From Sindora glabra (lineage: Eukaryota > Streptophyta > Magnoliopsida > Fabales > Fabaceae), in contig CM035233.1 of the NCBI GenBank assembly GCA_020226215.1, positions 18,557,701 to 18,621,700 on the forward strand: a stretch of DNA of 64,000 nt. Reading direction: 5' to 3'. A program made the position numbers and the translations under genes. Numbering within the stretch: the first letter of the stretch is position 1; every line of letters begins with the position of its first letter. The notes under the pieces are model-generated. The model made no database searches. It was given only the letters and a program-made list of their open reading frames with translations, and was not told where the DNA came from. This document shows positions 12,190 through 24,549 of this stretch, piece by piece.

Positions 12190-13650
12190 CCAAGGTCAAT
12201 AATAGCTTCTTTAGGTTTAGTCATTTCAATAATAAAATTTGCTAGGACTTAAGCCTTTATAGCCTTTTTAGATTCAAAGATTATTTTATATTCTATCAAT
12301 TTCATAGACTATGCCACTAATTGCTTGCTATATTTGGCTTATATAGGATTTGTTTTATTGGTTGGTTAGTTTTTAACAATAATTTAATGGGATAAAAAGT
12401 AAGGTTTTAATCTCTAGGATGTTATTATCAATATGAAGGTAAGTTTTTTGATTTTTTAAAATAGGAGTTCAGCTCCATGAAGTACTTTACTCACAAGGTA
12501 GATTAATTTTTACTTTGAATTTACTTTTTTTTTTTATTAAAACTACACTGACTATTTCATCTATCAAGGCTAGATACAAATAATGTTATTCTCCCTAATT
12601 AAGCCTAGGCAATATGGTGATAAACCTAAAGGCTTCATTAATAAGATGATCTAGGTTTGGAAAAAGGTATGGGTCTTTTAGGAAAGCTTTATTAAGATTA
12701 GTGAAATTTGCACATATTCTCCAAAACCCATTAGCTTTCTTCACCATGACTATATTAGAAAGCTAAGTAGTATAGTGAACTTCTCTAATAAATCTTTAAA
12801 TAGTTTTCAACTTCCACTTTGATTACGTAGTTTTGTCAAATCTACATTTACTACTTGATAGATAGATTGATAGCCACTTTATGGCAAACTACTATAGATT
12901 CTTTACTTAGTATGTTATAAATAGACCATGTAAACACTTCTATATTACTTATAGTAGCTTAAGTAGCTTAACCCTAAATTCAGAGGGTAAGTTTTAATTA
13001 ATCCTTATTAACTAATCATTATCAATCCTAAAGATTCTCATTTCTTCAATATCTAGCCTTAACTTTGGATTCTTTTCTCAGCCTCTTTTCTAAGATTAAG
13101 AGACTCACTAACTATTAGTTTGCATCTTTACTTGCTTTTGTCTCCTAACTTTTTTGGTTTTTCATTCCTAAAGGCTCTATTTTGTTAAGATTATTCACAT
13201 AGCATCTTCAAGTTACTATTTAGTTAGCTCTCACTTGGTTAATTCCTTTTTCAATAGGAAATTTCATTAGAAGACACGAGGTTAAAATAATTGCCTTAGC
13301 CTGATTGGGGGAAGTTCTTCCCAAGATAGCATTATAGGCGGTGATCGACATGTCGATATCTTAAAAACCACATCCATGTTTATGATTATTGGTTATGTTC
13401 CTATTGTTAGTTATAGTTTTAATAATCTTTTAACTAGCAATTGCTTCTCTAAGAAACTGACTGGGTTATCTTTATAGGTTTTAAGTAGATAAGAGGAAAG
13501 CTATAATTTTTTAAATGTCTCAAAGTGATATATATCTATTTAGCTCTATTAGTCTAATAAAACACATTTAACTTAGAAGTTTTGGACTATGGCAGTGATC
13601 ATCATAGGTCTTTTTCAAAATTAGGTGGATAATTAATATCTAAAAAGGTG
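12190..13650 (-). pseudogene. Ty3/Gypsy (Tat-like) pol relic: protease and reverse transcriptase
   Basis: Leftward reading gives protease-like text (about 13440-13640), the linker phrase SITAYNAILGRTSPNQAKAI (about 13285-13350), and RT N-terminal motifs IREVHY followed by SNIVMVKKANGFWRICANFT and NLNKAFLKDPY (about 12680-12800). Then come YLALIDEIVSVVLIK (about 12540-12590, the RT C-terminal part) and MKLIEYKIIFESKKAIKA with VLANFIIEMTKPKEA (about 12200-12320, the RNase H connector). The stretch between LNKAF...LDHL and YLALIDE is only a few dozen codons, against well over 100 in the family. The catalytic palm with YxDD therefore appears deleted. Many stops; non-functional. Confidence 0.85.
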
Positions 13651-13932
13651 ATAATAGCCACTGATGGATCAACCTTTATTTGTTTGTTTTCGATAGCCAT
13701 GATCAATCTAATCTCTTTTTTTTGTATTTTTAAATAAGCCTCCATTAACTAAGTCACAACTATGAAATTAATGGCCTCAATGATTTCTTGTGACTTCTTT
13801 ACTCCCTTGCCTTTATCAGCTTAATTATGGGGCAAGAGTGAAAAGAAGACTTGATCGATCGTGCTTTTCATTCACCCACTAGCCTTTTGTTCATGATCTA
13901 GATCTTTAACTGAACTATTGTTGTTGTAGAGG

Positions 13933-15455
13933 TCAGTTAGATTTAGCATATTGGTTCAAGTATGCATCCTTTATTAATTTCTTAACCTTATTTTTAAGTG
14001 TCATATAATCCTTAGTATCATAAGTCCAAGATTGATGATATTTGCAAAAAGTCTTTATTTTAAGGGATAGAAGAGGGAGAGTTCTTAGTGCTATAATTTT
14101 GGGCTTATTTTCCAATAACTCTAGTGTTCTCACATCATTTAAGATCTTTTAAAGTGTTGTATTGAAAGGCATGTGCTCATTATATTTTAGTTTGGCTTAC
14201 TATCACCTATCATAGCATTTGTAATCATTCCTACTATATTCATTGCCTTTGTGATCAATTTGTTTTTTTTATACATTTCTAGCTTTTCCATGTTAATGAA
14301 TTTTATAGATCTAGAGAGTAAGTTAGCAAGGTTAACTAGAGGCTTCTTAGCTAAAGACTTGGAGAAATCGGATGATCTAGGACTGATTATGATAAAATGT
14401 ATGACAACCTCCTCTTTTAAATCTTTCTTGATTAAATTTACTAAGAAAGTCTTTAAGGGAGTCATTTTTCCTTACTTTAGGCTCACTAATGAAGCATGTG
14501 TCTTCTTATGCATGCAAGAAATTGTGAAATGTGCTAGAGATTGTTCTAATAGGTTTTTAAAGTTAGCTATAATATTCAAGTTTAGAGTCATGAACCATCC
14601 CAAGCTAGGCTTCTTCAGAGCTATGGATAATGCTTTGTACATTATAGCATCTAGGGTTCCAAATAGCAACATTATTGCTTAAAATACTTCTAAGTGTTTT
14701 TAGGAATTGCTTAGCCTATTATATGCCTTTAGGTTTGTAGGGATCTTAAAGTTTTATGGAATAAGTACTTGCACGATTATATAGATAAATTGATGGGATT
14801 CTTGATTATTAAGGTTTATGTTTTCTTATTGGACTGGTCGATTAAGTTGTTAATCAATTGCTTGGAGGTCTTTAATGTTAACAACTAGTTTGGTTCCTTC
14901 ATGAGTTATCATCTCTTTCCTAATCCTTTAGTTAAGGAATATTTTGAGTGCAATCATTTACTTGTGTTTTTCATTCTAACCACCTATGTTCCATGCATTC
15001 ATGCTATTTGCATTCAGTTATTAGTCTTTTTTCCCTTATTACTCCATTTCTAATCATTCAAACAGATAACACTGGGAGCTAATATTTCACTGAAGTTCCT
15101 TTCTCAAGTGATCTATTTACTCCTTCAGTTGTTAGTTTTCATTGACTAGTAAATCTTATTCTAGGTTTCAATTAATATTATGATCATCAGCATATTGGTT
15201 AAAGAACCTTTGAGAGGGTGAATTATCATTTCGTTGCCAATTAATAGAGGTGTTGTCATGTGATGATTGGAATGAGAAAGGTTTGATGAATGAGCTATGT
15301 GACTTATGCTCATGATTTTGGCTTAGAAGTAGTAAAAAAACTATAATTAAGAGAAAGTTTTTAATGCAAGTTATTATTGAAAATAAATAATAAATGTTAT
15401 TCAAATCAATTAATTTATTTTTCTTTGAAAACTTTCCAAGAAATTTACTTTTCAA
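13933..15455 (-). pseudogene. Ty3/Gypsy (Tat-like) gag relic
   Basis: The core capsid region reads 14672 to 14187 in one frame with a single TAA (14472-14474). It includes YKALSIALKKPSLGWFMTL, which matches the Retrotrans_gag pattern of a transported helix followed by a Trp, then a LLEQSLAHFTISCMHKKTHA-like stretch and ANLLSRSIKFINMEKLE. Downstream, 14133-13933 carries CKYHQSWTYDTKDYMTLKNK, which corresponds to the CxxHxxxGHxTxxCxxLK knuckle typical of Tat-type gag; the later Cys and His positions are lost. The N-terminal piece (15455-15168) is low-complexity and unrecognised on its own. Plus-strand ORFs over the same bases (for example 14251-14682) are shadows. Confidence 0.8.
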
Positions 15456-16104
15456 GAAAATTAGCTTTATTTTTTATTTCTTAGAATTTCCTCAAAGATA
15501 GCTAGATTAAATGATCTTATTTTAAAAAATATCATAACAAATATAAGTGAAATAGTAAAGATATCATACCCGTAACGAATAAACAATTTCAAGAAGTAAA
15601 GCATTAGTAAATAAGAATGTTCTATAATAATAGTTATGTTACTACAAAACTCTTATAAAGTACTATTAGGTTAGTTATTATCTTAGTTTTCTTAGAAAAT
15701 CCACAACAAATAAAAGTTCACATATCCAAATGATCTTTAATAGTAGATTTATCAGTAACCTTTTCATGAAAATAGATATTATTGTGGATTTTTTTGAACT
15801 TAATGCATTGTTGGTCAATTTAAATGAAATTAATTGATGAAACTTATGCTTCAACAATTTAATTTATGAAAATTGAATAGCAACATCATTAAAGATGTAA
15901 CTTATTTTTGTTAATTCATGAAATATGTGATTGTGATGAATTTGATCAGAAGAAGCAATTTCCATCAATCTAACTCAACAAAATCTAACCTTTTCATGAT
16001 GAATAAAGATTGAACTTTGAAAGAAACCAAAAATAAAGCAATATATCTTACAAATTATGAAATGAAGCGTAAAAAAGGCAAGAATAAGTCACAATTCATA
16101 CATA
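15456..16104. other. Gypsy leader between PBS and gag
   Basis: AT-rich sequence between the primer-binding-site-like motif and the gag relic, where the untranslated leader of the minus-strand element should lie. No coding signal is seen. Confidence 0.5.
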
Positions 16105-16116
16105 GATGGCACCAAA
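16105..16116 (-). other. Primer-binding-site-like motif of the Gypsy element
   Basis: On the minus strand the sequence just inside the LTR end (CTAACA) reads TTTGGTGCCATC. It resembles the TTGGYGCCGTTG-type tRNA complement used by many plant Gypsy elements. Together with the adjacent LTR end it fixes the boundary between U5 and the internal region and confirms minus orientation. Confidence 0.55.
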
Positions 16117-17789
16117 TGTTAGTTATATCTTACCATAGGGGTAGTTGTTTAGAAGAATATAGTAATATTCATTGAAAGAATGCCACTTGCCACCTACAAG
16201 CAAGGTAAAATGGCAAGGAGATATGCTATTTTGGCCCTCCTAAGCTTAAGTCTATGTAAACAAGAGAAAAGAATAATAGGTAATGAGTATAAGTGAAGTT
16301 AGAAACCAAACCTAGGTTATGCAACCAATATTTATAAGATATATCTTACCTAGAGCAAAGTGGTTATATCATAAAATTTATAAGGGTAATTCACTCTTTT
16401 AACGAAGAGCAAGTGCCTAACAAGTAGTAATTCTAGCTATTCTAATTATAATAATTGTCTCTAACATTATCTGGTTAAAACTATCCATTCTTTTTATTTA
16501 ATCCAATCACTTGTAGTAGTGTTAGGCCACTTTGTGAACCATAAAGTGGGTCAACATTTATGTTTTTATGTATTATTAATTACTAAATAATTGATTTTAT
16601 CATCAAGTATGATTAAGTTTCACTTTACTCCTTAAAGTGCAAGTTTGCACATTAGAGAAGCCTAATTGGTATCATGCAATCCCTTTAATAAACTATAAGA
16701 TTCACAAAACTATAAACTCTCAAAATTATAGAAAACAGTAATTCCAAATACCTGACAAAGTTTTCTCAACCTAGTCCTTGCTCAAGGGCCAAAGTTTTAC
16801 ATCTAAATTGTGCAAAAAATGAAAATAAAAAGGAATGCCTATTTATAGTTTTAGATGTGATGATTAAAAATGTGTAAGTGGGACTTTAGGTAAAGTATCC
16901 TAAATTCTTTATGCATCTAGTATGATTTAAGAACAATAAAAGTTAAACACATGTATCCAAGTGGTTATAGTACTAGAAAAGTGGTTTCTTATGTTTGTGC
17001 AATTAAGGATTTCTTTTGTCCATGTAAATAATATTAAAGGCATCCATCCATCTAATTGTAGGAAATATCTTGTGTAGCTTTTAGGGCCATTTATCTAAAT
17101 GAGTGATATGCGTCTACTCAAAATATCTATATCATTTATCCCTTTCCACCGTATCTCATACCATTTCATGTATTAAGGCACCTTTCTACCACCTTTTTTT
17201 GTTGATGTTTTTAATGTAGCGTGATGGCTCTACTTTCCTAGGTCAATCTCAATTGTACTTTAGCCATTTCTAGGTTATTGATTTACCTTTCACATGAATT
17301 TATGTTTTCCCTTCCTTATAATGCTAGTTTAAATCTTTCTCTTATCCTTTAACACTTTGCTACATTTTTAACAACACTTTTCTATATTTTTCTTGTTTCA
17401 TTTTGTTGGATCTTTGCAACTTGTACTAGAATAGATACTTCTTTGCCCATTCTTCCTTTAGATAGTTATGTTAATCTTTGCTACTCTATTTTGTTATGGT
17501 TATAGGTCAATCATTACAATCTTGCCTTAATTTTCTTTTGTATTATACCTTTTCTTGTTCTTTATTCTAATTGATGGTTTTTCTTTTACACTACTTTTCA
17601 TACTTGTGAATCATTTTTGTTGCAATAGGTTTTAGGATTTTGTAAGATTTTGCCATAGTTTATTCCATCTTTCTTCTATCCTTGATTTAACAATCCTTTT
17701 ATTTTTTTCATCTTTTTCAATGCATTCATTTTAGTTCACTTTATCTATTTTAACCTGTCCTACCATTGTTTTTGTGTTTTCTTTTAAGG

Positions 17790-20076
17790 TATTACACCTT
17801 TTTTATAGTTTTAAAATTTTATATTATAAGTAGCATAATAGAATTAATCTTATTAAAAATAAATATAGAAAAATGTAAGAGAATGAATAACTTATGATAA
17901 AAAGCTATAAATGAGATATTAAGCAAAGTAAGAATTAACAAAATTGAATGAGATTAAAGAAGGATATTAGAGTAAAATGAATAGAGAAAAAGTAGTAAAG
18001 CAAAAAGATTAGATGTTATAAGTATTTAGAAGTGAATGTATAATATGGAGAAGTTTTAGAACATATTTTCCTAAATTCTCTTGCCCTATTTTTTTTAAAA
18101 AAATTATCCTTGCTCCTCTTTTTTCTCATTTTCTTTAAAATCTTTAACTTTCTTATCATCTTTATATCCTCCTTCTTTAATCTTCTTCTCAATCAAGCAA
18201 AGGAAATAACATTTCTCCTTAATTTCTTCACACAATTAAAGCAAGAATACCAAAATCTTCTTTTATGCTAATTCTCTTTTTAATTTTCCTTTTAGATTTA
18301 CAGAAATCTAAGTATTTGGTTCACAAAGGGAAAATGAATCTTAACCCTAAAATTAGTGACTTTGAATGATTAGGAGCCATCAATTTAAAATTTCTATATA
18401 TTCCTCATACTCGATAAGTAAACATCCTAATTTCAATTGAAAGATTTAATTAAAATTATTGGTATGATAATATTTTAGGTTTTTAGTAGTCCTTGTCATA
18501 TATATGAATATTTATGATGTTTGAGTTGATTTAATGCAATAAATAACTTGAATGAAGTGTTTAATGCATGTATAGAAGGTTAGATGTTGATTTAATGAGT
18601 AATAAATGTGTTAGGATGCATTTATGGTAGGTGAGTAATTTTTTCAAAGTTGAGATTTGCAAAAAGTCAAGTAATAATTAACTATATAGTTAATTATAGC
18701 TTAAGAAGTTGCTTTTAAGAGAGCCATTATTGATTATCAAGGAAAGATTTAGAATCTAGAAGGCTATAGTTAATTATGGTTAAAGAGCTTGCCCTTTAGA
18801 TGGTTATATTCAAGTATATAGTCAAATACTTGAAATAGGTTTTATCTCTAAAAGCTTATAACTATCTAAATAGTTAACCATGACCTGCCCTCTTATAGGC
18901 TTGTAGTTAATAACATAGTTAATAATAGCTAGAATTCTGGTGACTCATAGTCAAGCATACCTAAAAAAATGGTTCTTAAGTGGTTAATAGTTGAGTATGT
19001 AGTCAAGTATAGTTTTTATTTCTTTGATAATGGTTTCCTGAGTAAATGTTTTCGTATAAAATAAGTACCTAGTAGTGAAATATGCATGTTTAAGCATTTA
19101 AATAATAATATTTAAGTAATATGATTAGGTTGTAAAGTATGGTGAAAGATATGTATATCACAAAGGATATGCTGATAATGAAACTTGATATGATTGCTTA
19201 AACTTTATGATTAAGATATTAAGCATGATATGCAACATGAATATGGAAGTGTGAATATGGGGCACATTGATGATAATTGCAAATTAAACTAGATTTGGTA
19301 AACTATTCGTGAAGGTATAATGTAACCCTAGAGGGATAAGGTTGAATTTATGAAGGCATAAAGATGGCCTAAGAGTCATGAGGAGGATTATTTATAATTT
19401 ATACATGTTATTTGCTTATACTTGTTCTTGAGATGAAATTACTTAGTAAAATATCATTGATAGTATAATGAATTGTTATTATGAAGGCATATGAGCTTTA
19501 TCTATTGTCAATGGCAAATAGTGATTACTAATGTTTAATTTGGTATGTCAAAGTAAATTAGAGGAACAGAGGAAAGTAACTCTGATCAGTAAAGATTACA
19601 TTAAATACTTACCCTTTTATCTTGTTTATATTTTAGATATTTTACTTGTTAAGCCCTAGACTTATTCCTCTATATTTTCATTTGTAGATTCATAAGTCAA
19701 GCCTCTACCACCATATCCTTAAAGTTATTAGTGGAAGCCTTTTGGACTTGCTAATGTTGACACATGATATTTTGTTAGATTAATAATTTTAGGCTTTTTA
19801 TGGTATAGGTTAAAGGTAAAAAGGACATGAAATATATTTTCATAAATTAGTTAGATTAGCTCATTCTCAACTTGGGAGAATTCTAAGCAAACTTAACCTC
19901 CCTTTTACTATAAATTCTTTTGATGAATGAAATATCCTTTCCTCCCTACAATAACATGTTTTCTATAACTATAAATCTTGAATAAAAACTTAAGAATATA
20001 ATAAAAAGAATATATTAGGTTAGTGGATACTAATTAGTAAGTTTTACAATGGTCACAACTAGGTTAGGTTATAATA
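17790..20076 (+). mobile_element. Chromovirus (Tekay/Del-like) solo LTR nested in the Gypsy LTR
   Basis: This 2.29-kb segment is absent from the homologous LTR at 26850-28331, which gives the empty site (AAAGGTATTTTGG). Its left end, TATTACACC, resembles the TGTNACACC start of Tekay/Del-type LTRs with G changed to A; the right end is GGTTATAATA. Flanks are TAAGG (17785-17789) and AAAGG (20077-20081), a 4/5 duplication. Near its 3' part it has the phrase CTTACCCTTTTATCTTG followed by TTTATATTTTAG, common in such LTRs. Internal blocks of TAGTTAATTAT-like motifs lie at 18660-19010. No internal coding region, so a solo LTR is likely. Confidence 0.6.
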
Positions 20077-20216
20077 AAAGGTATGTTTGGTTTTCCTTCC
20101 TCTTTTGTCGATTTTTGATCAAGCTTGAATAGATGGATAATAATAGCTTAAGCTCTAACCTATTAGAGCTTGACAAACTTTTTCATTCTTTCTTTCCTTA
20201 TCTGACACCTTTAAGG

Positions 20217-22221
20217 TATAGATGATAATAGGGCAAGATAAGGATAGATTGGTTGCATACTGCCTCACCCTGTGCCCTCAATCATCTACTCTATCCTTTA
20301 TTATGGTGTAAGTTGGTGCCTTATCCCTACGATCCACGAGGTACTAGTGATTTACAAGGATTCCAAAAAATTTTTAAAAAAATTCAAAAAATTAAAGAAA
20401 ATATTAAAATTTATAAAATTTAAATCACACATAACCAACATATAATATTCAACATAATGTAATAACATATATTTAAAATTACATATAATTTATCTAACTA
20501 ATTTTAAACTTAAAAGAAAATAATTACAGTAAATGATCAATAACATTTCCCTAAAATTTTGTCTTTATCAAGTTTAGCTTCATCATGTCATCATTCTTCC
20601 ATTTTTTTACCTTCATCATTTTTTGTTTCACTTTGTCATTAACCTTTTATTACATCTAATGCTTACAATACATATCAAGTTTAGCATTTTTATTTTTTGT
20701 TATGACAAAATATGAATGATAGTTATTAAAATACCGATATGAAAACATGCTTAAAACAAGTTAAAAGAAGAATGAAAAAGCCATGGAACCTTATTAACAT
20801 TTATGTTTTCATTTATGGAAAAATAAAGAGGCTTCTTCTTTGAAGATCTTGATGAATAAGTAAAATCTAATTAGATTATAATGTACAAAAATTACAAATT
20901 ACAAATTAAAATATCATATTATTGGGGATATATGAAAAAAAATGAATAGAGAGTAAGTATAAGGAAAAAGGGGATAAACTATACTTCAAATAAGCTTATT
21001 CAATGATGACTTACTAGTGGCCAAAACACGTGCCAATAAACAAATTCCAAATGAATTATTACTAACCCCAATTTGCTTGATAACTTGTTATAAACATTGC
21101 GTTATAATTAAGTATTTTGATTAAAAAAGATTAACCAAGAATAAGCTAAATTATATAATTTTAGTATATATCATACATATTGCTAAATGCAAAGCACAAG
21201 TACTATCCAAAAGCATCAATATGACCTCATAAAAAAATCAAGTTTAAATCAGTCTTAAACTCTAACTTATATAGTTCAAGACATTAAGATATGCATTACA
21301 TTTGACACTATGTGTATAGTACTAGTATAAGATGTATATCATAATTATAAAGAAATCAATCTTTTTAGCTCATCTGACATCTTTATGAATATTTAAGAAC
21401 ACCTTTTAATTAAAACTATTATAAGAGTAAGCTAACCTTATATTATATTTTATTATATGGATTGCTAATATAAGGAGGACAAAAAAATAATGAACTTTAT
21501 AGGGATTATATCATTTGACCTTGCAGCATACACCAATTCATAAAATTAAGGCTAATATTACTTCAACTATTTATTATCAATACATATTTATAATTTTTGT
21601 TAGGCTTATTTTTATTCTTTGTTTCAATTAAAGTGCTTTAAAAAAATAACTAGTTTAAGGAGCATGAGAGGTAAAAGGTAGGTAGATGCTTTTGGTACAT
21701 TTGATAGAGAAATTGAGAAAAGGTATTTTACATTCTCACACCATAACTCAAAGTCTCAATTATCTTGATTTAAGCACAAAAATGAAAAATCCAAGAGGGA
21801 CTGATTGAGTAAACTTTGCTTACTTGCTTGACAATGGTGCAATGTGGTAGTGTAACAAATGGCAATAACTTTTAGTTGAGACTTTACATTTCTAGCTTTC
21901 ACTTGGCCTTTTCCAATAATGAATGGAGCTAGGCTTAGCAAATTAAGAACTTCCTCAGTTCATTGAATTAAGTTTAATTAAATTTATTTTTTTAATTATG
22001 AAATTACTAAAAAGAATTTATAGTAATACATATTTTGAAGTATAATATAATAGATAAAAAATATAATTTCAATATTTTGGGACACTAAGAGGCAAGGCAA
22101 CAAAATATTGCCTTATTCTGAAAAATTACTCTAGATAAAAAACTTACCTTACAAAGTAAAAATTTATACTAAATTTGTGCCCTATAAAGCAAGCCCTAAA
22201 TCCTAATTTTTGCCATCTTTA
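20217..22221. mobile_element. hAT-like non-autonomous element (~2 kb)
   Basis: The ends are inverted: TATAGATGATAATAGGGC on the left and, read from the right, TAAAGATGGCAAAAATTAGG. The start TARAGATGGCAA is the pattern of common plant hAT-type elements. Flanking 8-bp duplications are CTTTAAGG (20209-20216) and CTTTAGGG (22222-22229), matching at 7 of 8. The homologous LTR near 28303-28308 (CTTAAGGC) shows the unoccupied site. The interior is AT-rich with no transposase ORF. The subterminal left part (20230-20310) is relatively C/G-rich, as in hAT elements whose ends carry GGGGC-type repeats. Confidence 0.7.
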
Positions 22222-22254
22222 CTTTAGGGCAATCAAGTTAACTCATTATTGAGG

Positions 22255-24360
22255 TGAAAATGGTGTTAACTACATAGGTATAACATATGTCAACTATCTC
22301 AAATTCAATTGGATTAATGTTACAGTGTAAAATTAGATGGTTTTATTGAATGGAAAGATTGAGCCTTTTTGGATAAGTTACATGGTTCACATTATATAGA
22401 TGAGACAAATAAACAACTAATTTGTTTTATCATTATTCAACATGATGACCTTATTTCTTTTATAATGTTTTATAAGAGCTTTTTGGTTAAGAAGGTTTTC
22501 ATCTTTTTTGACTACTTTGTTTTTTGTATTGTTAATTTTTATCCTACCCATCTAACCTTAAATGCTTGGATGTTCATGATATGTTATGAAAGTAAGATAT
22601 TTCATCTAAAGTGTGAGCTAGCCTTAAATAACTTTCTATTTTTCTATACTTTATTGAGCCTGCAATCTAGAGGTTAAATTTACTTTAGCTAGGGACTTGA
22701 TTAGCCTTTTCTTAAGGATTTGGAGTCTAAAATTAAGTATTCAAATGATTCATTTTTTAAAGTTAATAAGGCACAAGGGCTTTGTTCTTTTTGGCTAATT
22801 GATAAGAAGAAGTGTGCCTTTTTTATCTGATATAAGCATCATATAAAGAATCCAAAGGTTCATTCACTTAATACTTATTCTATAGATAATCAAGACTTGA
22901 TACTTATCTCAAGTTTAAGGCTTTTAAATGTTCAGATAATAAGTATGTGCCTAATTTTCCTCCCATATTTTCTTTTTTGGATTTCATACTAATGGTTACT
23001 CCTTTTTTATTTTTACATATATTTGGCTTAAGAAAGAGAAATTTACTAACAAAATGTTGCATATGAGTAAGGATTATCTTTAGTGATGGAGGAGAAACAC
23101 TTAAAGCAAAATGTGTTAACTTTAATGGAAACTGAGAGTTCATCCATTACTTCCTTTCCTCTAGCCTTTTTTTTAGATTCAAAAAGTGTTTTGACATCTT
23201 CTCCTTTTGCTTAGCCTTTCTAGAATTTGATCAAAAGTGCTACTTTTGTTGAGAAGCCTAAGAAGAGGAGAAAGCTTCTTAAGGAAAGGAAAGATAAGCT
23301 AATATTTCTTTTAAAGATACTGGAAGGGTGATAAATATATGTATCCTTGCCATCTCCTTAGAAAGTTTTTAACTAGTGAATGGAAGTTTAAGGAATATTT
23401 ACTCAGTGTTAAGCTTAATGTAGAGAATTCAAATAGTTTTTTAGTTTAATAGGGTTAATCTAGCTCTATATATAAATGCCTTCATATTATTACCAAAAGA
23501 CTATGAAGAGAACATCATAATGATTGGTTTTATTAGGAGTCTAAAATTTAGTCAGGTGGCTATAAGTAGCCTTGTTTAAGGCTTTTTAAACATATTCTTT
23601 TCATCTTATTTCTTGCTTTTTAATGGAGTTGATCTTGATGTCATAGCTAATTTGCAAGGCCACTTAGATAATAAGCCTAGTGAGCTTTATGCTTGTTAGA
23701 GGAATCTAAAAGACCTTCAAACTTGTAGTGATACCACTAAAAAAGAGTTAAGTGCTTTCTATTTTGATTAATTAGAATTAAAGAAGATGTGTATGGAAAA
23801 CAAAAAAAAGCTAGGGGTGAAATCTATACCAAGGATAAAGAACTCTAAAAGTTCTATAAAAAGTTTATTTTCTCAAGAAAAGCTCTTATAAAAAACTTAG
23901 GATTCCTTCATTTTGATATAGGGAGCAATATATATGTCAAATGAGAGTTTTTATATAATATGTTTTCATAGTGTTGCTAAAGCTAGGCTCAAGTGAAATT
24001 CTTAAATCCAAACTTGGCCATTAATTTCTCTTCAGTTTTTAATGAGAATGAGAATTCCAAGCTTTAAACTTCTTCTAATAATCAACCTTAATTTGCGAGG
24101 ATTTTTTCAAAAGGCCTACATCTTTATGGTCTTACTTGCAATGTAAGCTTTTTTTTGTAATCTTAATTTATTTGAATTTCTCCAGAAGGGCATGTATGCC
24201 TTATTTTGGGCCTTTACACCTTTTTAAACATTTTGGAACACTTTATCTTCATATTGTTTCCTTCATGTTCTCATTTTCTTTTATTTTTATCCATAGATGT
24301 TTTCTTTTACTTCACTTTTGCATCCTATTCTTGATATTCAAGCATCAAGGAATTTGCTAG
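22255..24360 (+). pseudogene. Second Tat additional ORF (Transposase_28-like), decayed
   Basis: It begins directly at the LTR border. The open stretch 22369-22677 reads as a Transposase_28-type region, with FVFCIVNFYPTHLTLNAWMF and then a hydrophobic helix ending NNFLFFYTLL; compare the family pattern of a Phe-rich segment followed by LHPNAWRF. A lysine/arginine cluster (KPKKRRKLLKERKDK, about 23250-23300) and a charged coiled-coil-like stretch (about 23640-23900) follow, with many stops. Sequence 22255-23225 aligns with 28332-29290. It runs plus-strand, opposite to the integrase relic at 24550-24930. Confidence 0.6.
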
Positions 24361-24422
24361 AGCTTATTAATGGCTAAGTGATTTGCTTAGGCTTGTTAAT
24401 GGCTGAGGGATTTGCTTAGGCC
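24361..24422. repeat. Short tandem duplication (~30 bp x 2)
   Basis: GCTTATTAATGGCTAAGTGATTTGCTTAGG is followed at once by a copy with four or so changes. It lies between the additional ORF and the pol tail, the same relative place as the 85-bp array at 5490-6045. Confidence 0.6.
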
Positions 24423-24549
24423 TTTTAAAAAGGAAACATTTTATTGTTGAAATGCTTTCTTTATTGCTTATACTTGCATATAATAGTGTTTTAGGTGGAA
24501 TATGTTCCATGTTTAGAGGACTATTATTCCTTTAAGTGTTTCTAGTTGG

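Larger units (their letters stand above)
16117..22254 (-). mobile_element. Shared Tat-type Gypsy LTR carrying two nested insertions
   Basis: The LTR starts on the plus strand with TGTTAG, just after the PBS-like motif. It ends near 22254 at the same point as the LTR copy ending CTAACA at 28331; both are followed by TGAAAATGGTGTTAAC. Sequence 16740-17784 plus 20085-20216 plus 22230-22254 aligns piecewise by eye with 27096-28331. Two interruptions, 17790-20076 and 20217-22221, are absent from that copy and have their own target duplications. A minus-strand TATA box (CTATAAATAGGC, about 16848-16858) splits U3 from R-U5. Net LTR length is about 1.8 kb. It adjoins gag-pol on one side and the 3' part of an internal region on the other. 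Confidence 0.7.

Noticed and set aside
14251..14682. Longest plus-strand ORF (143 codons) outside the ABCG gene
   Set aside because: The minus strand of the same bases encodes recognisable Gypsy gag; the plus-strand frame is a shadow with no domain.
15168..15455. Minus-strand ORF of 95 codons as an independent gene
   Set aside because: It lies at the expected N-terminal end of the Gypsy gag and has low-complexity composition, so it is kept only as part of the gag relic.
22369..22677. Plus-strand ORF of 102 codons as a host gene
   Set aside because: It resembles the Transposase_28 region of a Gypsy additional ORF, adjoins an LTR, and has a decayed duplicate at 28332-29290.
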